Part shown: positions 17,803 through 26,685 of the stretch, piece after piece | Numbering within the stretch: the first letter of the stretch is position 1 | Layout: every line of letters begins with the position of its first letter | Assembly: GCA_942491145.1 (NCBI GenBank) | Contig: CALOBC010000025.1 | Coordinates: forward strand, 62,001 to 126,000 | Direction: 5' to 3' | DNA: 64,000 nt | DNA from: CAXQUZ01 sp942491145 | Lineage (GTDB): Bacteria > Myxococcota_A > UBA796 > UBA2385 | The notes under the pieces: generated by a model | Databases searched by the model: none | What the model saw: the letters and a program-made list of their open reading frames with translations, nothing else | What the model was told of the DNA's origin: nothing | Made by a program: the position numbers and the translations under genes

Positions 17803-20800
17803 GCACCGCCCACCTCTCCGCAACCGGCGGCACGCTGGACCTGCACGGCCTGCTCGACGACGCGCGATTGGTGGTCGTCGGCGGCACGGGCTTTCTCGGG
17901 AAGGTCTGGCTGTCGATGCTGCTGCGCTACTTCCCCGAAGTGCAGCATGTGTGGCTCGTCGTGCGCCCCCGCAAGCGGTCCGACGGCAGCATCCGCCAGT
18001 CCACCGAAGATCGCTTCTGGGCCGAGGTTGTGCCCTCACCCGTCTTCGACCCCCTGCGCGAGCAGTACCCGGGCGCGGCCTTCGAGAGCTTCATCAAGGC
18101 CAAGATCACGCCGATTCCGGGCGACATCACCGAGACCTTCGCCGGTGTGCCCCAAGAAGTGCGCGACGAGATCCGCGGCACGCTCACGGCGCTGGTGAAC
18201 GCAAGCGGCGTGGTCGACTTTAACCCGCCCCTCGACTATGCCCTGAACACCAATGCTTTCGGCATGCAGAACCTCGTGGCGCTGTGTCGAGATCTGGGCG
18301 CTGAAGGCACGTCGGGGCTGCGCATGCTCCACACGTCCACTTGCTACGTCGCCGGCGACCGCACGGGCCAAGTGGACGAGGTCCCGCCGCTGTCGTTCCC
18401 CTTCCCGAAGGCCGACGCGCTGGACGTGTCCCACTGGGACGCCGAGCGCGAGATCTCCGAGTGTCTGGACCTTGTCGACAATGTCCGCCACCGGGCCGAA
18501 GACGCCTTCCGCCAGAACCACTTCCTCGACCAAGCGAAGAAGAACCTCAAGCACCGCAACGAGCCCCAGCGGGGCACCGCGCTCGACAAAGAGCTGAAGA
18601 AGGTCAAGCGCAAGTTTGTCGACAATCAGCTAGTCGAGTGGGGCACCGAGCGCGCGAAGTACTGGGGCTGGCACAACATCTACACCTACACAAAGTCCAT
18701 CGGTGAGCAGATCCTCGCCCGATCCGGCCTTGTGTACTCCATCGGCCGGCCGGCGGTCATCGAGTCGTCGACCACCTTCCCCCGGGTCGGCTGGAACGAA
18801 GGCATCAACACGTCTGCGCCCCTCATCTTCATGGGCCTGGAGGGACCGTACGCGGTGCCCGCCACCCCCGACAGCGTGCTCGATGTCATTCCCGTGGATC
18901 ACGTCGCCGCGGGCATGATGGTCAGCCTGGGCGAGCTGCTGGAGGGCACCCACAAGGCGGTCTACCAGTACGGGTCCAGCGAGATGAACCCGCTGCACAT
19001 GTACCGGATGATTGAGCTGGTGGGCCTCTTCAAGCGTCGCCACTACGCGCAGGGCGGCAAGAACCCCCTCACGGACTTCCTGCAGCGCCACCACGAGATC
19101 CGTCCCGTGGGCACCAAAGAGTACTTTGCGACGGGCCCCACGTGGCAGTCCAACAGGCTCGCCGCGCTGGCCGAGTCGGTGAACAAGGCGGCCACGGGCA
19201 CCTTCCAGGACATCCTCAAGCCGGTCGCCGCCACCATGAAGGGGCTCAGCAAGGGCCTCGCGATGCAAGCGCGCATCACCGACCAGTTTGTGCCGTTCAC
19301 CGCGACCCACAACTACCGGTTCTCGACCCTGAACACCCGCACGGCGTGGGGGCGCCTGTCCCCAGAGCTGCAGGAGCAAGTCATCTTCGCGCCCGAACAG
19401 ATCGACTGGCGCGACTACATGCTTGAGGTGCACTGCCCGGGCCTCGAAGAGAACGTGTCTCCCCTCATCCGGGAGAAGATGAAGAAGACCCGCAAGCCGC
19501 TCGCCCAACACGACGACCTGCTGGCCTTTCTCGACGAGATTGCTGAGCGCCATGACCTCGCGCCGGCGCTGCTGCGCACCCATGAAGACGGCTTCGCCCG
19601 CCTGTCCTACCAGCAGCTCCGTGCCCTCGCCGAAGCGGTGGCCGTGCGCCTCTCCAGCGTGGGCGTGAAACCCGGTGACCGGGTCATTCTGTCGGCCAAG
19701 AACCACCCCCACTGGGTCGTGTCGTACTTCGGCATCCTCCGGGCGGGCGCGGTGGCCGTGCCCCTCGATGTGGCGACCGATGCCTCCCGCGCCGAGATCA
19801 TCTTCGCGAGCGCCGAGCCCACCGCTGCAGTCGTGGACGCCGAGGCCCTGAGCAACTTTGGGCCCGCCTGCGATCGCCTCACCGTGGTGGATCTGCACGA
19901 TGTCTGTGCCCGGGGAGCCACCGGCCACCTGCCCGTGGTCGGCGAGGACTTCACGGTCACGCCGGACACCTTGGCGAGCATCCTCTACACGTCCGGCACC
20001 ACCGGCGACCCCAAGGGGGTCATGCTCACCCACGGCAACTTCTGCGCCATGCTCGCCAGCATCGCGACGCTGTTCCCGCTGAACACGAGCGACCGGCTGC
20101 TCAGCGTGCTGCCCCTGCACCACGCCTTTGAGTTCACGTGCGGCATGTTGATGCCCCTGTCCCAGGGCGCGCGCATCATCTACCTGGACGAGATCACCGG
20201 CGACCGCCTCACCTATGGCCTGCAGGAGGGCAAGGTGACCGCGATGGTCGGCGTTCCCGCGCTCTGGCAGCTGCTGGAGCGGCGCATCCGGGGCCAGGTC
20301 AAGGACCGGGGACAGCTCTTCAACCTGTTCTTCGACCGCACGCTGAAGTGGAACCGCAACCTCGGCAAGTCCATCGGGATTGACGTGGGGCGGCTGCTCT
20401 TCGGCACGGTCCACAACCGCTTTGGTGGCAACATTCGCTTGCTCATCAGCGGTGGCGCGGCCTTGCCGAAAGAGACCCAGAAGCTCTTTGGGGGTCTCGG
20501 GCTGCACCTGTCCGAAGGCTACGGGCTGACCGAAGCGAGCCCCGTGCTCACGGTGGCCTTGCCCGGTCCCGGCGCCAAGACGGGCACGGTCGGCGAGCCG
20601 GTCCCCGGCGTCTCGGTGCGCATCAACGAGCCCGACGACGCCGGCATCGGTGAGGTCTGGGCCAAGGGCCCGAACGTGATGCGGGGCTACTTCGGCAACC
20701 CCAGCGCCACCAAGGGCTCGCTCACGGACGATGGCTGGCTGAAGACCGGCGACATGGGCAAGGTCGACCACAAGGGCCGGCTGACCCTCGTGGGCCGGGC

Positions 20801-22502
20801 CAAAGAAGTGGTCGTCACGTCATCGGGCGAGAACATCTATCTTGACGATGTGGAGCACGTTCTCGGCGATATTCGCTACATCGAGGAGTACTCCCTCGTG
20901 GGCCTGGACGACCCCCGAGGCGGAGAGCGCCTGGGCTTGCTCGCCCGCGCCGACCCCGAGTCCAAGCTGGACCACCGCGAGCTGCACGACAAGGCCGAGC
21001 TGGCCATCAAAGACGCCATCGCGAACCTGCCGGCATTCCAGCGGCCGAGCGTGATCCACTTGGTGGACGCCGAGCTGCCCCGCACGGCCACCCGGAAGAT
21101 CCAGCGCAAGGACGTTCGCCGCATCATGGAGCGCATCGTCGCGGCCACCCCCACCGTCGCCCGTCGGGGTGCCGGTGTGCGCGGGCCCGTCATCGACGCC
21201 ATCGCCGCCGTCGCGGGAGTCTCGGCCAGCGCCGTCGACATGCACACCGATCTGCGCAGCACCTTCGGCTACGACTCGCTGATGTGGGTCGAGCTGGCGA
21301 GTGCCCTGGAGCATGTGGGGGAGGCTCGCGTCGACGCCGACACCTTGTCCAAGTGTGTGACCACCGCCGACGTCGTCACAATGGTGGGGGCACCGCCGGC
21401 GAAGGTCGAGGAAGACGACGACCAGAGCAACGATCCCTACGCTGTTCCCGAAGCGGTCAGTGAGGTCTTCAAGGACACCTTCGCGGGCATCCAGGCGGCC
21501 TTCAACGGCCCCGGCTTGCGCACCCGCGTGAAGGGCCGCGCCCACATTCCCCAGCACAAGCAGACCATCGTCGTCTGCAACCACACGAGCCACCTCGACA
21601 TGGGCCTCGTGAAGTTTGCACTGGGGGACTACGGCCGGCGCCTCGCCGCACTGGGCGCCCAGGACTACTTCTTCGAGGGCAACCGCCTCAAGACGACCTT
21701 CTTCAAGCACTTCACGAACGTGGAGCCCATCGACCGCAAGTCGGGCTTCCGGGCGTCGATCCGCATGGCAAAGCAAGTCATCGACGAAGGCAAGATTGTG
21801 TTGCTCTTCCCCGAGGGCACCCGCCAGACCGAAGGCGAGCTGGCCGAGTTCAAGCCGCTGGTCGGCAAGCTCTCGCTCGACTGCGACATCGCCATCCTGC
21901 CGCTGCACATCGAAGGCGCCTACCGGGCCATGCCCAAGGGCAATGTGTTCCCGACCCGTCGGGGCATCACGGTGCGCATCGGCCCGGCCCTCGAAGTCGA
22001 AGACCTCAAGCGGATGACCGCCGGCCTCAAGGCCTCTGCCGCCAGCCGCAAGGTCAGCGAGATCTGCCGTGAGGCGGTCGCACGGCTGCGGGACGGGGAT
22101 GTCCTCGACCTGAAGAGCCTGCCCGACGATGCTTTCGCCGGTGCTGCAAAGAAGATTGCCACGCCCGAAGAAGTGGTCTCCCGCTGCCTCGCGAGCTTGC
22201 CCGCCAAGTTCTCCACGGACCGCTACGAGCGGGACATCACGTGGTACTTCTCCCTGGGTGGCAGTGATGGCCCCCGCGGTGGACTGGTGCTCACCGCCGA
22301 GGGTGCCCAGTGGCACATGGGCCGCCCCACCGGCAATGTCGACTGTGTCGTGAAGACCAGTGTGGAGAGCTTCCGCCGCCTCGTGGAAGACGCGTGGGTG
22401 CCGGACCCCTCCGAGTTCTTCAACGGGAACATCAAGACCAGCGACCTGGGCCTGTTGGTGGCCTTCAGCCAAGTCTTCAATCTGTCCAAGGTCGAGCTGT
22501 GA
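17799..22502 (+). CDS. elbD: Multidomain ether-lipid synthase (ElbD-like): acyl reductase, AMP-ligase, ACP, acyltransferase, SCP2
   Basis: 1567 residues. In order: an NAD(P)-binding fatty-acyl reductase domain (VVVGGTGFLGK near 26, TSTCYVAG near 180, YxxxK in YTYTKSIGE near 295); an adenylating acyl ligase (LYTSGTTGDPKGVMLTHGN near 729, LSEGYGLTEASP near 905, GRAKEVVVTSSGENIYLDD near 1000); an acyl carrier domain (GYDSLMWVE near 1155, Ser carrying phosphopantetheine); a PlsC acyltransferase (NHTSHLD HX4D near 1264, FPEGTR near 1336); and a C-terminal SCP2-like lipid-binding domain (about 1460-1567). This layout is that of Myxococcus ElbD, shown to make alkyl/vinyl ether lipids. It probably activates and reduces fatty acids to alcohols and acylates the glycerol backbone. 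It overlaps the LarA-like gene by ATGA. Confidence 0.82.
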   Translation: MSTAHLSATGGTLDLHGLLDDARLVVVGGTGFLGKVWLSMLLRYFPEVQHVWLVVRPRKRSDGSIRQSTEDRFWAEVVPSPVFDPLREQYPGAAFESFIKAKITPIPGDITETFAGVPQEVRDEIRGTLTALVNASGVVDFNPPLDYALNTNAFGMQNLVALCRDLGAEGTSGLRMLHTSTCYVAGDRTGQVDEVPPLSFPFPKADALDVSHWDAEREISECLDLVDNVRHRAEDAFRQNHFLDQAKKNLKHRNEPQRGTALDKELKKVKRKFVDNQLVEWGTERAKYWGWHNIYTYTKSIGEQILARSGLVYSIGRPAVIESSTTFPRVGWNEGINTSAPLIFMGLEGPYAVPATPDSVLDVIPVDHVAAGMMVSLGELLEGTHKAVYQYGSSEMNPLHMYRMIELVGLFKRRHYAQGGKNPLTDFLQRHHEIRPVGTKEYFATGPTWQSNRLAALAESVNKAATGTFQDILKPVAATMKGLSKGLAMQARITDQFVPFTATHNYRFSTLNTRTAWGRLSPELQEQVIFAPEQIDWRDYMLEVHCPGLEENVSPLIREKMKKTRKPLAQHDDLLAFLDEIAERHDLAPALLRTHEDGFARLSYQQLRALAEAVAVRLSSVGVKPGDRVILSAKNHPHWVVSYFGILRAGAVAVPLDVATDASRAEIIFASAEPTAAVVDAEALSNFGPACDRLTVVDLHDVCARGATGHLPVVGEDFTVTPDTLASILYTSGTTGDPKGVMLTHGNFCAMLASIATLFPLNTSDRLLSVLPLHHAFEFTCGMLMPLSQGARIIYLDEITGDRLTYGLQEGKVTAMVGVPALWQLLERRIRGQVKDRGQLFNLFFDRTLKWNRNLGKSIGIDVGRLLFGTVHNRFGGNIRLLISGGAALPKETQKLFGGLGLHLSEGYGLTEASPVLTVALPGPGAKTGTVGEPVPGVSVRINEPDDAGIGEVWAKGPNVMRGYFGNPSATKGSLTDDGWLKTGDMGKVDHKGRLTLVGRAKEVVVTSSGENIYLDDVEHVLGDIRYIEEYSLVGLDDPRGGERLGLLARADPESKLDHRELHDKAELAIKDAIANLPAFQRPSVIHLVDAELPRTATRKIQRKDVRRIMERIVAATPTVARRGAGVRGPVIDAIAAVAGVSASAVDMHTDLRSTFGYDSLMWVELASALEHVGEARVDADTLSKCVTTADVVTMVGAPPAKVEEDDDQSNDPYAVPEAVSEVFKDTFAGIQAAFNGPGLRTRVKGRAHIPQHKQTIVVCNHTSHLDMGLVKFALGDYGRRLAALGAQDYFFEGNRLKTTFFKHFTNVEPIDRKSGFRASIRMAKQVIDEGKIVLLFPEGTRQTEGELAEFKPLVGKLSLDCDIAILPLHIEGAYRAMPKGNVFPTRRGITVRIGPALEVEDLKRMTAGLKASAASRKVSEICREAVARLRDGDVLDLKSLPDDAFAGAAKKIATPEEVVSRCLASLPAKFSTDRYERDITWYFSLGGSDGPRGGLVLTAEGAQWHMGRPTGNVDCVVKTSVESFRRLVEDAWVPDPSEFFNGNIKTSDLGLLVAFSQVFNLSKVEL

Positions 22503-22510
22503 GCAACGCC

Positions 22511-23536
22511 ATGAGCACATCTTCGGGCCTCGTGGTCGCCGTCACGGGCGCCACCGGCTTTCTCGGCCGCCACACGGTCGCCGCCCTCCTTGCGGCCGGC
22601 CACACGGTGCGCTGCTTCAGCCGCCGGGGCACCGTGCCCCACGACCCCACCACGGGCGAGGCCCACGCGTCGGACCGGGTCAGTGGTGCGTCGGTGGACG
22701 TGCTGGACCGCGCCGCCTTGACCGCCGCCGTGCAAGGCGCCGACGTGGTGGTGCACGGGGCCGGCATGGTCTCCAACCGCAGCCGGGACGCCAAGAAGGT
22801 CTTTGACCTGCACGTTCTCGGCTCAGAGAACGCCATCGCGGCGTGCCGGGACGCGGGCATCGGTCGCCTCGTCTACATCTCCACGTCGGGCACCATCGCG
22901 GTGGGCACCGATCCCGACAAGGTGTTTGACGAGAACGACGACTGGGCGCTGGATGCCACGGCGCGCTGGCCCTACTACCGCACGAAGCTCTTCGCCGAGC
23001 AGCTCGCGCTCAAGGCCAGCGGCGACGGCCTCGACATCATCTCGCTCAACCCCAGCTTGTTGCTCGGCCCCGGCGACGACCCCGGTGGCGAGAGCACCGC
23101 CAGCGTGCGCACCTTCCTCGACGACGGGCTGCCGGTGAGCCCCCCGGGCGGAGTGGCCTATGTGGATGTGCGCGACGTCGCGGATGCTGTGGTGGCGGCC
23201 CTTCACAAGGGTCGGGGTGGCCAGCGCTACCTGCTCAACTCGGCCAACCAGACCTTCCACGACTACTTCTGCCGCTTGGCCCGAGTGTCGGACCAGAACC
23301 CGCCGATGATGCGCCTTCCCCAGCTCGCCCGCATGGCCGTGGGCTTCCTCGCGCCGGGCTCAGTCCTGCGCACCGGCTTCGGGCCCAGCTTGAGCAAGCA
23401 ACAGCTCGACCTGTCCAGCCACTTCTGGTACTGCGACGCCAGCTTGGCCCAGAGGGAGCTGGGCTTCGCGCCCCGGGACCCCACCGAGACCTTGTCCGAC
23501 ACCGTCGCCGACCTGAAGGCCCACGCGGTCTGGTAG
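22511..23536 (+). CDS. NAD-dependent epimerase/3-beta-HSD-like reductase
   Basis: About 341 residues of the extended SDR family. Cofactor motif TGATGFLGRH near residues 11-20, catalytic segment STSG near 118 and YYRTK (YxxxK) near 155. This branch includes 3-beta-hydroxysteroid dehydrogenase-like and OleD-like reductases that act on lipid ketones. It starts 8 bases after the ElbD-like stop, as the last gene of the operon, and probably reduces a keto or dihydroxyacetone-type lipid intermediate. The C-terminal 60 residues are hydrophobic enough for membrane association. Substrate inferred from context. Confidence 0.83.
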   Translation: MSTSSGLVVAVTGATGFLGRHTVAALLAAGHTVRCFSRRGTVPHDPTTGEAHASDRVSGASVDVLDRAALTAAVQGADVVVHGAGMVSNRSRDAKKVFDLHVLGSENAIAACRDAGIGRLVYISTSGTIAVGTDPDKVFDENDDWALDATARWPYYRTKLFAEQLALKASGDGLDIISLNPSLLLGPGDDPGGESTASVRTFLDDGLPVSPPGGVAYVDVRDVADAVVAALHKGRGGQRYLLNSANQTFHDYFCRLARVSDQNPPMMRLPQLARMAVGFLAPGSVLRTGFGPSLSKQQLDLSSHFWYCDASLAQRELGFAPRDPTETLSDTVADLKAHAVW

Positions 23537-23571
23537 GTCGCCCGCGCCCAAGTGGAGGGCGAGCAGGGCCT

Positions 23572-25245
23572 TCAGCCGAACGGTATCGGGAACTGGCGCA
23601 GGGCCAGCACATCATCGGGCACCGCTTCGGGACGGGGTCCCACATCCACGGGCCGCTCCGCCACCGGCACCGCCATCAAGCGGGCGACCCGGCGAGCGGC
23701 GGTCCGGTAGGCCGCGGTGGTCCACTGGCCATGCACGGTGTGGCCGCCTTCGTAGCGCTGCAGCTGGTACTCCGGCGCCGTGGTCGCATAGCCGGCAAAG
23801 CTGTTGGCGTACCCCGCGACAATGACGTGCTCGACGCCACTCTGAGCAAGAATGGCGCTCGCGCTCCAGCGGATGAGCCGCCCCGCGTGGGTGGTCGGCT
23901 CCACGGGCAGCGAGAGGACCGCGAGGGTGCCCAGGCGCCAGATGTGGACCGGCATTCGGTTGGGCATCCACGGGCCGGTGCCTTGTCCGCCAGTCTGTTG
24001 CAGTCCCCGCACCACCCGCACGATGTCGTCGACCGCCGGCAGCCCGCCGCTGCCGTGGGTGAAGATGCCGAAGGCCCGCCCACGGGTGCCCAGCCCGGGC
24101 TGAGAAAACGGCACCTTGTAGCCGTGAACGCTCTCAGGACCGGCCATGCGGGCCAACACTCGAGCCAGCACACCATGGACCGGGGCGATGGGAATCAGGG
24201 GGCCTGGACCTTCCCGGGTGCCCTGCAGAAAAGACAGTCCGACCGTGGCGCTGCCCGTCTGGCGAGGGCGACCATCGGCGCAGTCGCTGTCGACGGTGAA
24301 GCCGTCCATGTCGATCCACAGAATCCGGCTGTCGAGGGGGCTCGCCAGTGCCACACCGTCGGCGGGCGCTGCGTCGAAGACCTTCCGGGCCAGATCGGCC
24401 TGCACGCTGCCGTTCCAAGCGGCGCTCTCGGCATCGTCGTCGTGGCGGCCCACCACAAAGCCCCGGTCCCGGTCCATCCGCCAGTTGGGTGACACGTCCC
24501 CCGATGCCGCTTGGGCGAAGAGCGCCACGAAGTCGGGCGCCCCCCAGACATCGGCGGCGTGCTGCTCCAGAAAGCGCGCGGCGAGGCCCTTGTTGTCGGG
24601 GTGCACCATGCAGCGGTCCGAGTGCACACTTGTGCAGTGCACTGCAAACCAGTCCACACATCCCAGCGGTGTGCCGTCGAGGTGGTCCACCCGCATCACC
24701 AGCATGCTGCGGTCCAGCGGCGGGTGGGACGTGCGGTTGCGGGCGTAGCTGTCGGGGCTGCGGTTGTGCACCACCGGGTCGTTCTCGGAGGCTTCCCCCC
24801 GCCACAGGAAGGCCCGGGCCGGGGCACGACGGGACCAAGCTTGCGTGACCGCCGCGACAGCCGCATCCACGATGGCGTCGTGGGTGAGCGGACAGAAGCC
24901 GGGGTTGTTCAACAGGTAGAACAGGTCGTGGGAGTAGCCGCCGGGCCCGGCGTGGGTGTGGTTGGCCAGCAGCAGCAGCTCATGGTCGCCCAACCCCGCC
25001 TCGGGCAGCGTGGCTTGGAGCCGGTGGAGGATGGCCTCCCGCAGCGCAAAGGCCGGGAAGCAGAGCTCCACAAGCACGATGAACAGTGTCTTTGGCCCCG
25101 TACACAGCACCAGCGCCCGGGTCTCCAGCGGCGTGTGGACGGTGGTGCAGCGGGCATCGGGCCGGCCCCAGCCCATCATCTCCATGCCCGGATTGGGCAC
25201 AGGCTGCGGCGCTCGACCGGCGCCCGCCATCAGTGTTTCCGACAT
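23572..25245 (-). CDS. Neutral ceramidase-like hydrolase, apparently without a signal peptide
   Basis: 557 residues. Neutral/alkaline ceramidase motifs: LANHTHAGPGGY (zinc His) near residue 105, WFAVHCTSVH near 225, the active-site loop ASGDVSPN near 270 whose Ser is the nucleophile in the family, and YANSFAGYATTAPEYQLQRYEGG near 490. It would cleave the amide bond of ceramide-like sphingolipids. Bacterial relatives are usually secreted, but this N-terminus is polar with no signal peptide. The ATG at 25245 has a perfect AAGGAG, so the missing signal is not a start-site error. It is convergent with the ether-lipid operon; the pairing suggests a lipid-remodelling neighbourhood. Confidence 0.85.
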   Translation of the reverse strand: MSETLMAGAGRAPQPVPNPGMEMMGWGRPDARCTTVHTPLETRALVLCTGPKTLFIVLVELCFPAFALREAILHRLQATLPEAGLGDHELLLLANHTHAGPGGYSHDLFYLLNNPGFCPLTHDAIVDAAVAAVTQAWSRRAPARAFLWRGEASENDPVVHNRSPDSYARNRTSHPPLDRSMLVMRVDHLDGTPLGCVDWFAVHCTSVHSDRCMVHPDNKGLAARFLEQHAADVWGAPDFVALFAQAASGDVSPNWRMDRDRGFVVGRHDDDAESAAWNGSVQADLARKVFDAAPADGVALASPLDSRILWIDMDGFTVDSDCADGRPRQTGSATVGLSFLQGTREGPGPLIPIAPVHGVLARVLARMAGPESVHGYKVPFSQPGLGTRGRAFGIFTHGSGGLPAVDDIVRVVRGLQQTGGQGTGPWMPNRMPVHIWRLGTLAVLSLPVEPTTHAGRLIRWSASAILAQSGVEHVIVAGYANSFAGYATTAPEYQLQRYEGGHTVHGQWTTAAYRTAARRVARLMAVPVAERPVDVGPRPEAVPDDVLALRQFPIPFG

Positions 25246-25304
25246 CAGTGCTCCTTCGGGCCGCCGTGTAGCCCGCCGACCCCCCACTTGAATAGGGGGC
25301 GGGC

Positions 25305-25703
25305 ATGGGACTCTTCGCGCGCATCCTCGGTGGCCTGCTCTACGGGGCCAGCGCAGCCGTGCAGCTCAACGATCCCGACCCGCTGCCTTGGTTCTTCATC
25401 TACGCGGTGGCCGGTGTTCTGGTGATGCTGCCCATGCGGGGCCGCGGCATCTGGGCTGCCCACCTTGCGGTCGCGGGCGTCGCCCTGGTCTGGGCGGCCA
25501 GCTTGGTGCCAGACGCCCTCGCCCTGCCGGCGCTCGGCCTCATCGTGGATGAGATGAAGGCCACCACGCCGTCCATTGAGGCCGCCCGCGAGACCCTCGG
25601 CCTCGTGTTGGTGGCCATGGGCACCGGCGGCCGGGCGTGGGCATGCTCAGGCGCGGTTCTGCATCTTGTGGGCGATGTGGGTGAAGAACCCCATCAAGAC
25701 TGA
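25305..25703 (+). CDS. TMEM220-family small membrane protein
   Basis: 132 residues with three or four hydrophobic segments. The N-terminal LNDPDPLPWFFIYA is the signature of TMEM220-like proteins, whose function is unknown. Starts 59 bases from the divergent ceramidase-like gene. Its final 57 bases overlap the globin gene on the opposite strand, so the two transcripts are convergent and partly antisense. The C-terminal tail after the last helix is poorly conserved in appearance. Confidence 0.72.
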   Translation: MGLFARILGGLLYGASAAVQLNDPDPLPWFFIYAVAGVLVMLPMRGRGIWAAHLAVAGVALVWAASLVPDALALPALGLIVDEMKATTPSIEAARETLGLVLVAMGTGGRAWACSGAVLHLVGDVGEEPHQD

Positions 25704-26063
25704 GGCCAGCTCAGCATTCACGGCTTGTTCGTCGAGCGCACGCTGCATCCCCAGCAGCCACTGGTCCCGCTCCACTGCGCCGATGGCAAAGGGCATGTGG
25801 CGGCGTCGAAGCCGAGGATGGCCGTGGCGCTCCCAGTACAGGTTGGGCCCCCCAAAGCGGCCGCTCAGGAACTCGTACAGGCGCGTCTCGGCATGGGCGA
25901 GGTCGTTGTGGAGCACACGCAGCTCCCGCAGGTCTGCGTCGTCGGCCATGTGCCGATAGAACACGGCGACAACCGCTTGCAGCCCGGACTCCCCGCCCAT
26001 CGCGTCATAGATGGACATGCCGTGGCTGGCTTCGTACTCGCTCATCGGGTCGGTCATGGTCAC
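25647..26063 (-). CDS. Group II truncated haemoglobin
   Basis: 138 residues. Seen: YDAMGGESGLQAVVAVFYRHM with the B10 Tyr, the loop FGGPNLYWERHGHPRLRRRHMPF with the proximal F8 His, and ERDQWLLGM with the G8 Trp, all typical of group II truncated globins. Likely roles are O2/NO binding or NO detoxification in the cytoplasm. The GTG start at 26063 has GGAGGAGG at ideal spacing; an ATG two codons later is the alternative. Its 3' end overlaps the TMEM220 gene on the other strand. Confidence 0.88.
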   Translation of the reverse strand: MTMTDPMSEYEASHGMSIYDAMGGESGLQAVVAVFYRHMADDADLRELRVLHNDLAHAETRLYEFLSGRFGGPNLYWERHGHPRLRRRHMPFAIGAVERDQWLLGMQRALDEQAVNAELASVLMGFFTHIAHKMQNRA

Positions 26064-26200
26064 GTGGTCCTCCTCCCGGCGGCCAGTCCGCTGGGCTGCA
26101 CCCCAGGTGCCCCGTTTTGGCCGTCCAGTCGAGCCCTTCCCCTCACCTGCAGTTGCGCAACACGGTCCAGAACCCGCTGCCCACGACCGATGGAGCCTCC

Positions 26201-26599
26201 ATGTCCAGTCCCGAAGTCCAGACCCACCTCGGCATCAACCAGACCCTCTGCGGCACGCCGGCCCAGGTGGGCGGTGGGACATCGACTGTGGTGCTCCAGA
26301 CCACCGCTGAGATGGGCGCCGACGACCGCGGGCTGGTGCACGGCGGCTTCCTCTTCGGCGCGGCGGACTACGCGGCCATGCTCGCGGTGAACGACCCGAA
26401 CGTGGTGCTGGGCGCGGCCGACACCCGCTTTTTGGCGCCGGTGCGGGTGGGCCAGGCGGTGCGCGTGACCGCGCAGACCACGGCCACAAGAGGCCGCAAG
26501 CACACGGTTGAGGTGGACGCCAAGCTCGACGACGGCACCTCCGTCTTCACGGGCACCTTCACGACATTTGTGCTCGACCGGCATGTGCTCGACCGCTGA
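26201..26599 (+). CDS. PaaI/FlK-like hotdog thioesterase
   Basis: 132 residues with the hotdog signature GLVHGGFLFGAADYAAMLAVN (residues about 45-65), including the HGG turn and acidic Asp of acyl-CoA thioesterases, followed by FLAPVRVGQAVRV. Probably hydrolyses an acyl-CoA. The ATG at 26201 has GGAG upstream. It stands alone between the globin gene and the ABC exporter genes, so no specific pathway is indicated. Confidence 0.8.
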   Translation: MSSPEVQTHLGINQTLCGTPAQVGGGTSTVVLQTTAEMGADDRGLVHGGFLFGAADYAAMLAVNDPNVVLGAADTRFLAPVRVGQAVRVTAQTTATRGRKHTVEVDAKLDDGTSVFTGTFTTFVLDRHVLDR

Positions 26600-26611
26600 C
26601 GGGGTCGTGCG

Positions 26612-26660
26612 AAAATGGCCTGATATAGGTCATTATCAAGCATTCTATAGCCACACATCC
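26612..26660 (+). promoter_or_regulatory. AT-rich candidate promoter of the ABC exporter genes
   Basis: This stretch (around TGATATAGGTCATTATCAAG and TCTATAG) is markedly more AT-rich than its surroundings and ends about 26 bases before the ATPase start. I cannot assign exact -35/-10 boxes. Confidence 0.4.
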
Positions 26661-26685
26661 ACCCCCGCGAGGGTGAGGGAGACAC

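Noticed and set aside
15316..18039. 907-residue antisense frame over the HAD and LarA-like genes
   Set aside because: The sense strand has clear enzyme motifs; the antisense frame is His/Val/Arg-rich noise.
18630..20771. 713-residue antisense frame over elbD
   Set aside because: Shadow of the conserved reductase and ligase domains.
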